Origin: Eretmocerus hayati
Lineage: Eukaryota > Arthropoda > Insecta > Hymenoptera > Aphelinidae
Direction: 5' to 3'
Length of the DNA: 64,000 nucleotides
NCBI GenBank assembly: GCA_029851415.1
Contig: CM056742.1
Span: forward strand, 75,630,748 to 75,694,747
Part shown: in pieces, positions 14,601-26,146 of the stretch
How the letters are laid out: every line of letters begins with the position of its first letter
Numbering within the stretch: the stretch's first letter is position 1
Notes under the pieces: generated by a model
What the model was told of the DNA's origin: nothing
The model's input: the letters and a program-made list of their open reading frames with translations, nothing else
Database searches by the model: none
Translations under genes and position numbers: made by a program

Positions 14601-17600
14601 ATCCTCGATGGTACATTACTACTTGATCTGAGGTTCTGTAGAGTTTCGGGTTCATTGGAACATCCTACAACCCACAGTGGCGTCATAACTGCGGAGATAA
14701 CTGCTAGGAGCTCGATTTTGCCCTGTTTTGGGCTCCATAGCCGAGGGTGCTGACTCGTAATAAGTCCTCTGGGCATCATCAACGGTACAGAACCACTTTA
14801 TCTAAGGTTCTGTAGAGTTTCGAGTCCATTGGGACATCGTACAACCCACAGTGGCGTCATTACTGGGGAGATAACTGCTCAAAACTCGATTTCGCCCTGA
14901 TTTGGGCCCCATAGGCGTGGGTGCTGACTGGTAATGAATTCTCTGAGCATCATCGATGGTACATATCCACTCGATCTGAGGTTCTGTAGAGTTTCGGGTC
15001 CATTGGAACATCCTACAACCCACAGTGGCGTCATAACTGGGCAGATATCTGCTCGAAACTCGATTTCGCCCTGATTTGGGCCCCATAGCCGAGGGTGCTG
15101 ACTGGTGATGAATTCTCTGAGCATGATCAATGGTACATAACCACTCGATCTGAGGTTCTGTAGAGTTTCGGGTCCATTGGGACATCCTACAACCCACAGT
15201 GGTGTCATAACTGGGGAGATAACTGCTCAAAACTCGATTTCGCCCTGATTTGGGCCCAACATAGCCGTGGGTGCTGATTGCTAATGAATTCTCTGAGCAT
15301 TATCATTGGTACATAACCGGTCGATCTGAGGTTCTGTAGAGTTTCGGGTCCATTGGAACATCCTTAAGCCACAGTGGCGTCATAACTGCGCAGATGACTG
15401 ATCAAAGCTCGATTTCGCCCTGTTTGAGGCCCGATAGCCGAGGACGCTGACTGGCAATAGATTCTCTGGGATCCAGAGATAGTACGTGACTACTTGATCC
15501 AGGGTTCTGTAGAGTTCCGGGTCCATTGGGACATCCTACAACTCACAGTGGCGTCATTACTGGGCAGATAACTGCTCAAAACCCGATTCTGCCCACTTTT
15601 GGGCCCCATAGCCGAGGGTGCTGACTGGTAATAAATTCTGTGGGCATCGTCAATGGTACATAACTACTTAATCTGAAGTTCTGTGGAGTTCCGGGCCCAT
15701 TGGAACATCCTAAACCCACAGTGGCGTCAAAAGTGCGCAGATAACTGCTCAGAGCTCGATTTCGCACTGTTTGAGGCCCGAGAGCCGAGGGTGCTGACTG
15801 GCAATGAATTCTCTGGGCATCAAAGATAGTACGTGACTATTTAGTCTAGGGTTCTGTAGAGTTTTGGGTCCATGGGAACATCCTACAACCCACAGTGGCG
15901 TCACAACTGAGCAGATAACTGCTCAAAGCTCGATTTGGCCCTGTTTTGGGCCCCATAGCCGAGGGTGCTGACTGGTAATGAATCCTCTGGGCATCATCCA
16001 TGGTACATAACCACTTGATCTGAGTCTCTGTCGAGTTTTGGGTCCATTGGATCATACTCCAACCCACGGTGGCGTCATTACTGAGCAGACAACTGTTCAA
16101 AGCTCGATTTTCCCCTGTTTCGGGCCTCATAGCCGAGGAAGCTGTTTGGGAATGAATTCTCTGGGCATCATCAATGATACATCACCACTCGATCTGAGGT
16201 TCTGTAGAGTTTCGGGTCCATTGGAACATCCTACAACCCACAGTGGCGTCATAACTGCGCAGATAACTGCTCGAAGCTCGATTTCGCCCTGTTTGAGGCG
16301 CGATGGCCGAGGGTGCTGACTGGCAATACATTCTCTGGGCATCAAAGATAGTACGTGACTACTTCATCTAGGGTTCTGTAGTGTTTCGGGTCCATTGGAA
16401 CATCCTGAAACCCACAGTGGCGTCACAACTGAACAGATAACTGCTTGAAGCTCGATTTGGCCCTGTTTTGGGCCCCATAGCCGAGGCTGCTGACTGGTAA
16501 TGAATTCTCTGGGCATCCTCAATGGTACATCACTACTTGATCTGAGGTTCTGTAGAGTTTCGGGTCTATTGGAACATCCTAACCCCACAGTGGCGTCATA
16601 ACTGCGCAGATAACTGATCAAAGCTCGATTTCGCCCTGTTTGAGGCCCGATAGCCGAGGAAGCTGACTGGCGTTAAATTCTCTGGGAATCAGGGATAGTA
16701 CGCGACTACTTGAACCAGGATTCTGTAGAGTTTCAGGTCCATTGGGACACCCTACAACTCACAGTGGCGTCATAACTGGGCAGATAACTGCTCAAAACTC
16801 GATTTCGCCCTGATTTGGGCCCCATAGCCGTGGATGCTGACTGGTAATGAATTCTCTGAGCATTATCAATGGTACATAACCGCTAGATCTGAGGTTCTGT
16901 AGCGTTTCGGGTCCATTGGAACATCCTACAACCGACAGTGGCGTCATAACTGTGCGGATAACTGCTCGAAGCTCGATTTCGCCCTGTTCTGGGCCCCATA
17001 GCCGAGAGTGCTGACTGGTAATAAATTCTCTGGGCATCATCAATGGTTCTAACCACTCGATCTGAGGTTCTGTAGAGTTTCGGGTCCATTGGAACATCGT
17101 ACAACCCACAATGGCGTCATAACTTCGCAGATAACTGCTCGAAGCTCGATTCCGCCCTAATTTGGGTCACATAGCCGAGGGTGCTGACTGGTAATGAATT
17201 TTCTGGGCATCCTCGATGGTACATAACTACTTGATCTGAGGTTCTGTAGAGTTTCGGGTTCATTGGAACATCCTACAACCCACAGTGGCGTCATAACTGC
17301 GGAGATAACTGCTAGAAGCTCGATTTTGCCCTGTTTTGGGCCCCATAGCCGAGGGTGCTGACTGGTAATAAGCCTTCTGGGCATCATCAACGGTACATAA
17401 CCACTTTATCTAAGGTTCTGTAGAGTTTCGGGTCCATTGGGACATCGTACAACCCACAATGGCGTCATTACTGGGGAGATAACTGCTCAAAACTCGATAT
17501 CGCCCTGATTTGGGCCCCATAGCCGTGGGTGCTGACTGGTAATGAATTCTCTGAGCATCATCGATGGTACATATCCACTCGATCTGAGGTTCTGTAGAGT

Positions 17601-19757
17601 TTCGGGTCCATTGGAACATCCTACAACCCACAGTGGCGTCATAACTGGGCAGATATCTGCTCGAAACTCGATTTCGCCCTGATTTGGGCCCCATAGCCGA
17701 GGGTGCTGACTGGTAATGAATTCTCTGAGCATGATCAATGGTACATAACCACTCGATCTGAGGTTCTGTAGAGTTTCGGGTCCATTGGGACATCCTACAA
17801 CCCACAGCGGTGTCATAACTGGGGAGATAACTGCTCAAAACTCGATTTCGCCTTGAATTGGGCCCCATAGCCGTGGGTGCTGATTGGTAATGAATTCTCT
17901 GAGCATTATCATTGGTACATAACCGGTCGATCTGAGGTTCTCTAGAGTTTCGGGTCCATTGGAACATCCTTAAGCCACAGTGGCGTCATAACTGCGCAGA
18001 TGACTGATCAAAGCTCGATTTTGCCCTGTTTGAGGCCCGATAGCCGAGGACGCTGACTGGCAATAGATTCTCTGGGATTCAGAGATAGTACGTGACTACT
18101 TGATCCAGGGTTCTGTAGAGTTTCGGGTCCATTGGGACATCCTACAACTCACAGTGGCGTCATTACTGGGCAGATAAGTGCTCAAAACCCGATTTTGCCC
18201 ACTTTTGGGCCCCATAGCCGAGGTTGCTGACTGGTAATAAATTCTCTGGGCATCCTCAATGGTACATAACTACTTAATCTGAAGTTCTGTGGAGTTCCGG
18301 GCCCATTGGAACATCCTAAACCCACAGTGGCGTCAAAACTGCGCAGATAACTGCTCGGAGCTCGATTTCGCACTGTTTGAGGCCCGAAAGCCGGGGGTGC
18401 TGACTGGCAATGAATTCTCTGGGCATCAAAGATAGTAGGTGACTACTTAGTCTAGGGTTCTGTAGAGTTTTGGGTCCATTGGAACATCCTGAAACCCACA
18501 GTGGCGTCACAACTGAACAGATAACTGCTTGAAGCTCGATTTGGCCCTGTTTTGGGCCCCATAGCCGAGGCTGCTGACTGGTAATGAATTCTCTGGGCAT
18601 CCTCAATGGTACATCACTACTTGATCTGAGGTTCTGTAGAGTTTCGGGTCTATTGGAACATCCCAACCCCACAGTGGCGTCATAACTGCGCAGATAACTG
18701 ATCAAAGCTCGATTTCGCCCTGTTTGAGGCCCGATAGCCGAGGAAGCTGACTGGCGTTAAATTCTCTGGGAATCAGGGATAGTACGCGACTACTTAAACC
18801 AGGATTCTGTAGAGTTTCAGGTCCATTGGGACACCCTACAACTCACAGTGGCGTCATAACTGGGCAGATAACTGCTCAAAACTCGATTTCGCCCTGATTT
18901 GGGCCCCATAGCCGTGGATGCTGACTGGTAATGAATTCTCTGAGCATTATCAATGGTCCATAACCGCTAGATCTGAGGTTCTGTAGCGTTTCGGGTCCAT
19001 TGGAACATCCTACAACCGACAGTGGCGTCATAACTGTGCGGATAACTGCTCAAAGCTCGATTTCGCCCTGTTTTGGGCCCCATAGCCGAGAGTGCTGACT
19101 GGTAATAAATTCTCTGGGCATCATCAATGGTTCTAACCACTCGATCTGAGGTTCTGTAGAGTTTCGGGTCCATTGGAACATCGTACAACCCACAATGGCG
19201 TCATAACTTCGCAGATAACTGCTCGAAGCTCGATTCCGCCCTAATTTGGGTCACATAGCCGAGGTCGCTGACTGGTAATGAATTTTCTGGGCATCCTCGA
19301 TGGTACATAACTACTTGATCTGAGGTTCTGTAGAGTTTCGGGTTCATTGGAACATCCTACAACCCACAGTGGCGTCATAACTGCGGAGATAACTGCTCGA
19401 AGCTCGATTTTGCCCTGTTTTGGGCCCCATAGCCGAGGGTGCTGACTGGTAATAAGTCCTCTGGGCATCATCAACGGTACATAACCACTTTATCTAAGGT
19501 TCTGTAGAGTTTCGGGTCCATTGGAACATCCTTAAGCCACAGTGGCGTCATAACTGCGCAGATGACTGATCAAAGCTCGATTTTGCCCTGTTTGAGGCCC
19601 GATAGCCGAGGACGCTGACTGGCAATAGATTCTCTGGGAATCAGAGATAGTACGTGACTACTTGATCCAGGGTTCTGTAGAGTTTCGGGTCCATTGGGAC
19701 ATCCTACAACTCACAGTGGCGTCATTACTGGGCAGATAACTGCTCAAAACTCGATTT
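11615..19757. repeat. Higher-order repeat domain 2: about 2607-bp 15-mer, with shortened copies
   Basis: Blocks begin near 11615, 14221, 16829 and 18913, giving spacings of 2606, 2608 and 2084 bp. The third block lacks about 524 bp (three monomers), corresponding to roughly 15870-16395 of the previous block. The last, partial block jumps after about 19525 by another three monomers (the equivalent of about 17434-17956) before the array ends. Copies are similar but visibly more diverged than those of domain 1. Deletions in whole-monomer units fit unequal crossing-over. Confidence 0.88.
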
Positions 19758-19772
19758 TGAGCAGTTATCTGC
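19732..19772. repeat. Perfect 18-bp inverted repeat at the satellite edge
   Basis: The last monomer ends in GCAGATAACTGCTCAAAA (19732-19749). After a 5-base spacer CTCGA comes its exact reverse complement (19755-19772), and then unique sequence begins. The left arm is ordinary satellite sequence; the right arm is the same satellite text in opposite orientation. Confidence 0.95.
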
Positions 19773-22700
19773 CGTTATTTTATTCTAAAACCTTCTTCTC
19801 TGGTATGAAATAGTTCAGTTATTGCTGCTCAATCTTACATGTTGTTGCTCACGGGAAATTGAGACACGAAAATTGTTATGTGCTCATTAGAAGTGAGTCA
19901 AGATTCTTACAATATCCGTATCTCGATGCGGCTTAAGGCGTTATAACCTTGCAGCTCTGCCCATTCTCCACGTGCGAATTTGGCTCCAAGAATCCCATCA
20001 AGGTACAACGCTCACTATATACTCCCTCATACAAGTAAGTTATTTCCCATGTTTAATAATTGGTCAAAAACGTTTCCTATTAGAGTACCAACAAGAAGTC
20101 TAGATTTTAGCATCTTTGTCATGCACACCGAGGACCATGCGTCGTTGGAGATTTGAATTTCATGTGATATATATATTATGAAGTTGTTCTTGAGTACATT
20201 GTGAATTTTGTTATAGTATGTGTGTAATGAGTATGCTATGTGCCCATGTCGATTACTCAATTTTCAGTTGTGTGCATGGATCAGCTATAACCTTGGAGTT
20301 TCAATGTTGTGCTTATGCTCAATTTTCTGTGACAGCTTGTAGCATCAAGAATTTAACGAGCTTTCTGAGAAATTAGTTCCATGATCATCAACTTTAACTA
20401 TGTTTTACAGGAAGAATTTACTTTATCATTCGACAAGATGGCAGTGGCCAGATTGCTATCTTTCCTTTGACGCTTGGCTGGAGCAATCACCCCTTGGACT
20501 CAGATTGGGCTCATTTGGAATTAAGCGTACGATCTACTATTTCATTTGGAATTAAGCGTACAATCTACTATACTCTTGATGTGAATATGGGATGTATTGG
20601 GACAAAATAAGTATCGGTAGAATCAGTGGAAGAAACTTCTACAGGACTGAGAAATACTGAGGTGAGTCTCATTCCTTTAAACACATGCTTTACACCAATT
20701 CTTATCGCTTGTACAAGTTTCTGTTGCTTGTGTATTGAGAAATATGATCCGCTGTAATACACAAATTCTTCTAGTCGCTTTACGCTGAGATTTACCCAAG
20801 AAGTTTAAATTAGTGAAGTAAATGTCAATCATTCAGAGTACGCCAGATATTATTATTCTCCTCTGATCATTTTTGTTGATCGGTAGTTCAAACTTTGCTA
20901 CAATTAGCTCTTCAAGTGCTCTTGGAGCTCTAAATTCAAGATATACTCTGATTCCCCATCTTTCATAAAGAATCAGATGTTTTTTAGAAGCCTTACAAGC
21001 ATGCACATTGTCATGAGCAATAATAGGATTTTCCTTTGACCTGACACATACGTAGTCTTTATTTCTATGACTTTCCATGTCCTAGGATACATTCAGGAAA
21101 ACTCATGCTTGCAGTAATATTATTGAACAATGGTTACATTCAACTAGGGTTTCTATACAAGTATGGTAAATGTGAGGAATTTTTGTACAATCCTATGATG
21201 TAATTTGCTATCACTGATTCATCAGCGCATTTGGTCAGCCATCTTGGTGGTATCCCAGTCTGTGACAAGATACTGATTTACATGAATTACACATCACCTT
21301 CTGAGCTCATTATTCAAGATCTAATGAAAATTTGACAGGTGATCTAAGGAAAATAACGTTACTCAGGATGAGATTCAACATAATTCCTAGATACACAATG
21401 TAGTAGTGTTCTATCATTGTGGGCCCACTCAGGATTGATGAAATAAGATCCTCGACAACCACAACCATGGTGTCAATAGCTACATAGAATCATATCTCAT
21501 GATCAGCTCATAAATCTCATCCTGTTACTGAAATAATCTTCAAAACCAGCACCACCACAATCAAAATCTGAAAAGTCCATGTCATTCACACATGCTACCC
21601 CAGACATGTTGGAATTCAATCAAAATCATCAGTCGGTTAAGTCAGAACCTGCTGACTTTTGTAATATAATCATCACTCAAGTCTTAGTATGTTGTTTCTT
21701 GGTTGCACGATAATAAACATTCCTTGGTTAGGCAATTAGAATTTGACTGTAAACAGTCTGCCTGAAACATCTATCGACCGCTTTTCTTGCCTACCTTGAC
21801 ATTTTCCAACATACCTCAGCGAATTTTTAAGCTGTGGCCAGTTCTACCAAGTGGTCATCCATTTATAGGCTATGAGTTTTTGCTGGGTGTATTTTTACAG
21901 ATAAAAAGGGTTCAAGTAGGAGATGAGAAAGAAATCATCCATAAGGCTCATTAGCCAGGTTTGAGGAAGATTGGTTCGACCTTTTCAAATGATGCAATGA
22001 TGAGCCTTGTGTATCAGTCGAAGAAAAAAGTTGAAAAATTCTGAAAACCAATCTAATACTGAAGAAAATGTACTAATGAGAACGTCGCCGTAACTGTATC
22101 TAACGTAACTGTCTCAGATTACAAAACGTGACATTTTTGAAAACTTATATCAATCATTTTTTCAGTAACATCCGTCCAAACAACATACGAATCATTGCAA
22201 ATTTGTATAAAGAATGAGTCCCTTATTGTGAAATTTGAAAATCAGACACGACAAGAAATATTATGACTTTCTATCAGAAAAGCTTTCTGGCATGATGAGA
22301 TTAAATAATCTGCCCTTGAAAATTGAGAGTTTCTCGATGCCCGATTCAAACAGGGATCCATCAGTTTGTGAGAAATTCAATAATCCTGCAGAACTTTTAG
22401 AAATTTGGTGAGATTTACATTTGTGACTCACAATTAACCATATTATGGCTCATGTGACCTGCAAATTACAGATGTAAGCCCGATCAACTTTTATAGGGAC
22501 ATTTCCTCAGAAATTCTATATTAGATGACTCTCATTTTACTGAGGGTTCAAAAAGTCCATATCGTAATTTGGAAACAGGTTTCTCATAAGTCTACAAAAC
22601 AAAACGTGGAAAATTTCTATCATTCATGATTGAGTGTGCAGCATCTTCTCAACGTGCGCGAGCCATTTATCGGTGCTATCCCAGACCAAAAACACGGAAC

Positions 22701-24773
22701 GATGTGCTCTATCAGTGTAACTGTAAAAATCTATGAGCTGTAGGTGTAAAATTCGTTTTTTGTACTCTGACATCAATCAAAATCTGCACAGCTTTTGATC
22801 AAATATCAATCCCATATCCATACCCCCAAACTACTCAAATAGAAGCCTCCTCTAAATGCCCCTGTTGTCACATTCTTCGTGAATTTTCTTTGCTTATCGA
22901 TTTTCGTAATAAAAATTCAAACTCAGAGTCTGAGACTTCTTTTATGTGAAAATTTCCCAAGACGGAGGGCTTGAGAGATTCCGCATGACGATTCGTTCTA
23001 CCCAAGTTTCAATTAATTCGAGCAATTTAATTGCTAACAACAAGCTTCAATTTCAAGTGAGGGCTCGGGGTCGGCCAAGTTGGTCAACGAGTGACCATCC
23101 ATGACCAGAAAGAGAATCAGCCGAAAGAACTTACAGGAAATTTTCCTCTTATTCTTGGTGCCACCGAGATTCCCAAGTCAACCGCTCGAGCGATAACAAA
23201 AAATTACCCTACGCAGAGAACGAGCATCAGGGTGCCCTTACATGGGCAGAATTTTATTCCGTTCACAGAGTTTGTAATGACGTTCATTTTTTGGCCACGA
23301 ATTTGAAAATTATAACTCTAAGGAAGATCTTACTCGTGTTTGTCGGCACGTGGTCAAATATTAGGTGAGTGTGCCTTATTTGACACAAGTTAAAATCTTT
23401 GATAATGCACGCACTTGCAGAATTCGCGCATCATTTTATTCAAACTTCTCTTACAATATGAAAGAGTTGCCATTTCGGACTTACCGAGATAGATGTTTCC
23501 ATTTCTAAGCGCGGATGTATTGTTACTAGTTCCTAATTTTTTCTGGCTACCTCGGTTCATTCCTGTCATCTTTATGACATCTTCAAAACGCATCAAAAAT
23601 TGCAAAATAAAACGTCTAACTCATTTCACGCGCTCACCACTGACAAAAGTGACAAAAGTGCTAGTATACGTAAATTATCCCCCCTCCCCTCCCCCAGTCG
23701 CATTTGGGGATGTCTCATTTGAACACGAACTGAGATATTTAGACCCTGAGGTGAGTGTACCCAATATGTCCCACGTTAAGCCGTTTTGCGAATAGTTTTG
23801 GCCCACTTCAATAGTTTTCAACGTACTTTTCCGATCGGTGCAAAAGCAATGCTTTACTCACGGTAGTTTTCGTTCACTCCACGCTCAGTTTACCGAGAAA
23901 CGTATTTCGATACTCGGGCGTTAAATTTTTTGATTTATTCAGGGCGCAAAAAGTTGATTGAAATGTGCGAGAATGCGATTTCATAACGAGAATAGATGTC
24001 TAGCGTTTCTCAGAAGCTTTCGAGGATGTCTCCGTACGGAATTGAGGTGACCTTGGGACGTAATAAGCCTGTCCTCCCACTCTTTGTGTTGTTGGAAACT
24101 GAAAAAATTACTTTTGAGGCCATACCTAACAAGGGCTGACTTACCACGCTTACCCTCCTAGTTTCTTTCCCAATGTGGTTTGTCAAGTAAATCCCGATCT
24201 TTCTGTAGAGATTCATCAACGCGTAATTTTCATTATTATTTCCGTTTTTGTTGGAGGAGATCAATTCATTTTCTTTTCCTTGTCACAAAAACACTTGTAC
24301 AGTCTTTCGTTGTTCTCAATGAGAGTTTACGCAATGAGTCCAAAGCTTCTTGAGACATATCGGCCAATTCATTATGACCCTAGAAACTTTTTCAACTCGA
24401 GAATTAATTATTTTTGGATTCGAACTCGTGATTTCCTCTCCAGATTTCAAGAATGTTTCGACGGGTGCTCATGAACTTCTCGAGGATAGTTCTACATTAC
24501 TCAGCGATGCACTGAGTCAATTTTCAGTAGTACATTTTCAGTGTTCTTTAGTAATGATTCCATTAAATATTGACGATTCACAAAAATCCCCAAAAGAAAT
24601 TCGTCCAAACGACCCAGCATTCAAGATTTGCAACATCAATAAACCATTTTTGTTTTTGGTCACTCTGAAAATATTACTTAACAAGAAATCTTGATTAGAT
24701 TTTCTACTTTCTGAAATCGAAATTTCATCTCATTCTGTCACTTCAAAACTCATATACGATCTCTGAACGTGAT
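19773..24773. other. Non-satellite, AT-rich DNA with no supported gene
   Basis: Only short open frames occur, such as 20833-21078 on the minus strand (81 codons, not recognised) and 23091-23306 and 24350-24694 on the plus strand. None shows a domain, codon bias or splice context I can defend. The only structures I noted are a 31-bp tandem duplication at 20512-20572 and the motif TTTATTCTAAAA just after the satellite edge. Confidence 0.6.
20512..20572. repeat. 31-bp tandem duplication
   Basis: The block CATTTGGAATTAAGCGTAC plus the following bases occurs at 20512-20542 and again at 20543-20572, with a G/A difference in the middle and a slightly different last few bases. Confidence 0.9.
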
Positions 24774-24987
24774 ATGAGGCTATAGCGAAAAAACGTCCAC
24801 CAGGGCGGCGCTGATGGTCATTTAAGCTCCCCAACACATGGATTTTGCTGTCCGTGTACGTCGGTGCGTGCTAGTGTGTATCTGTGTGAGAGAGTATGCG
24901 GCAACTCTCACAGACGCGCACGGACAGAGAATTGCATGTGTTGGACCACCAGCGCTCCTAGCGGCCGTTTTTTCGCTATAGCCTCAT
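24774..24987. mobile_element. 214-bp MITE with terminal inverted repeats
   Basis: The left end reads ATGAGGCTATAGCGAAAAAA and the right end is its reverse complement; the match continues imperfectly inward (CGTCCACC versus CGGCCGC). The interior is non-coding and itself partly palindromic (CTGTCCGTG versus CACGGACAG). The size and structure are those of a non-autonomous DNA transposon. I could not fix a target duplication; AT on both sides is possible. Confidence 0.75.
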
Positions 24988-25084
24988 TGAATTGAAACTA
25001 CTGTTACTAACTAACAAGGGGGGGGGGGCACGGGGTTTGGGTCGCCAATCTTCCACAAGATTTTTTTACAGTTTCGTATTATCG

Positions 25085-25175
25085 AGAGAGTAACTCAGTC
25101 AAATGGGCCTCCTCTTCAGAGTTACAGCCCATGACATTGACATTGCCCATATAGGCCCATGGTAAAAAGTGATAT
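25085..25175. repeat. Dispersed repeat, copy 1
   Basis: About 90 bp here (AGTTACAGCC, then CATTGCCCATATAGGCCCAT, then AAAAGTGATATATAT) matches 61555-61650 in the same order with scattered substitutions. It is a dispersed repeat of unknown class with no coding potential. A run of 13 G lies about 60 bp upstream at 25016-25028. Confidence 0.7.
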
Positions 25176-25461
25176 ATATCGATATACAGGCAATGCTAAC
25201 GTTTTTGCTTGTACCTCTGAAAATGAGGCCAGATTCTCCGTATCCTAGATGGTACCAAACTGTGGAAACATTCTGGGAATGGTTGGCGACCCGGACCCCG
25301 TGGTCCCCCCTGGTAAGTGAATATAACACAATTTTTCATGGGAATGATTTACAAAAAATTTATGATGGAACTTTCATTGTGTGACTCATAGTTTCTATTA
25401 TGGAGTTGGAGAAATTGTGTTAGGTAATGAATGTTTCTGAATAAACATTGAGTTGGGCGTC

Positions 25462-25845
25462 AAGGCGATGCGGTAGCCGTGCAAGCTGAATTTTGTTCAA
25501 ACTTTACTCGAATTCTCCTTCGATTTGGGGTAAACAACGAGTTGTCGCGCACTTGTTATCATCAAACTCGACTGGCTTGACTCGTCGTTTAGCCCAAATC
25601 GCGAGAGAATCGCATGAAAGTGGGAAATACAATGTGCTCATTTTATAGGTTACGAGGTACCAGGGATCCACTTGTTCCCATTTTTTCACAACACTCTTAT
25701 AATTTAGACTAAACGGCGAGTTGTAGAGTATAAATTAGTCAAATACAATAACTGGACAACTCATCTTAAATTTGCCTCATCGAAATTTTAACATAAGATG
25801 TAAATAGAACTCTACGAACGCGTTGCACAGCTACCGCATGCCCTT
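25462..25845. mobile_element. 384-bp MITE-like element with about 24-bp inverted termini
   Basis: The left terminus AAGGCGATGCGGTAGCCGTG matches the reverse complement of the right terminus (AAGGGCATGCGGTAGCTGTG) with three mismatches. The interior is non-coding and repeats the motif CGAGTTGT near 25530 and 25712. The right end is followed by AA, making TTAA there; the left flank reads GTC, so a clean TTAA duplication is not seen. Confidence 0.65.
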
Positions 25846-26146
25846 AAGTCTGAATAGAACAATGATGACTAAAAGTTTCCGTGCACGGTTCTGAATATTC
25901 GAATGGTTGACAGGAGTTGATGAGGAAGAATTCAGCAAATGTCTTCTTCCAGCGTATTTTTCTCAATGTTCGAGTAAAAATTCCTATGAAAAGAAAAACA
26001 GCGTGTTGCTTGCATCGAGGTTTGTATTTGTCAATATGTCTCCTTGCAATCTTACGTCCGAAATTCACGTAACATTTCCCTTCCCAATTTTAGGTGCAAT
26101 AAGAAATTGGATTGAAAATAGCTGCAGGATAGTTATATCAATCACA

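Larger units (their letters stand above)
1..19757. repeat. 174-bp tandem satellite array (open at left edge)
   Basis: The stretch is head-to-tail copies of one monomer with period 174 bp; for example the GGTGCTGACTG landmark recurs at 1, 175, 349 and 523. About 113 monomers fit. Monomers differ from one another by scattered substitutions and small indels, and many carry an EcoRI site (GAATTC) in the ATGAATTCTCTGGGCAT block. Because 174 is a multiple of 3, open frames run through successive monomers, which explains long apparent ORFs on the minus strand (up to 235 codons at 12046-12753). I take these as by-products, not genes. No transposon interrupts the array. Length, higher-order structure and homogeneity resemble centromeric or pericentromeric satellite, but location cannot be proved from sequence. 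Confidence 0.97.

Noticed and set aside
1..19757. CENP-B-box-like motif in the monomer (GGTTC...A...CGGG)
   Set aside because: The elements TTC(G/T), A and CGGG appear in order but the spacing is two bases too long for the known CENP-B box, and key positions vary between monomers.
20833..21078. 81-codon minus-strand frame as a host gene
   Set aside because: No recognisable domain, no upstream promoter or splice signals, and a length compatible with chance in this base composition.
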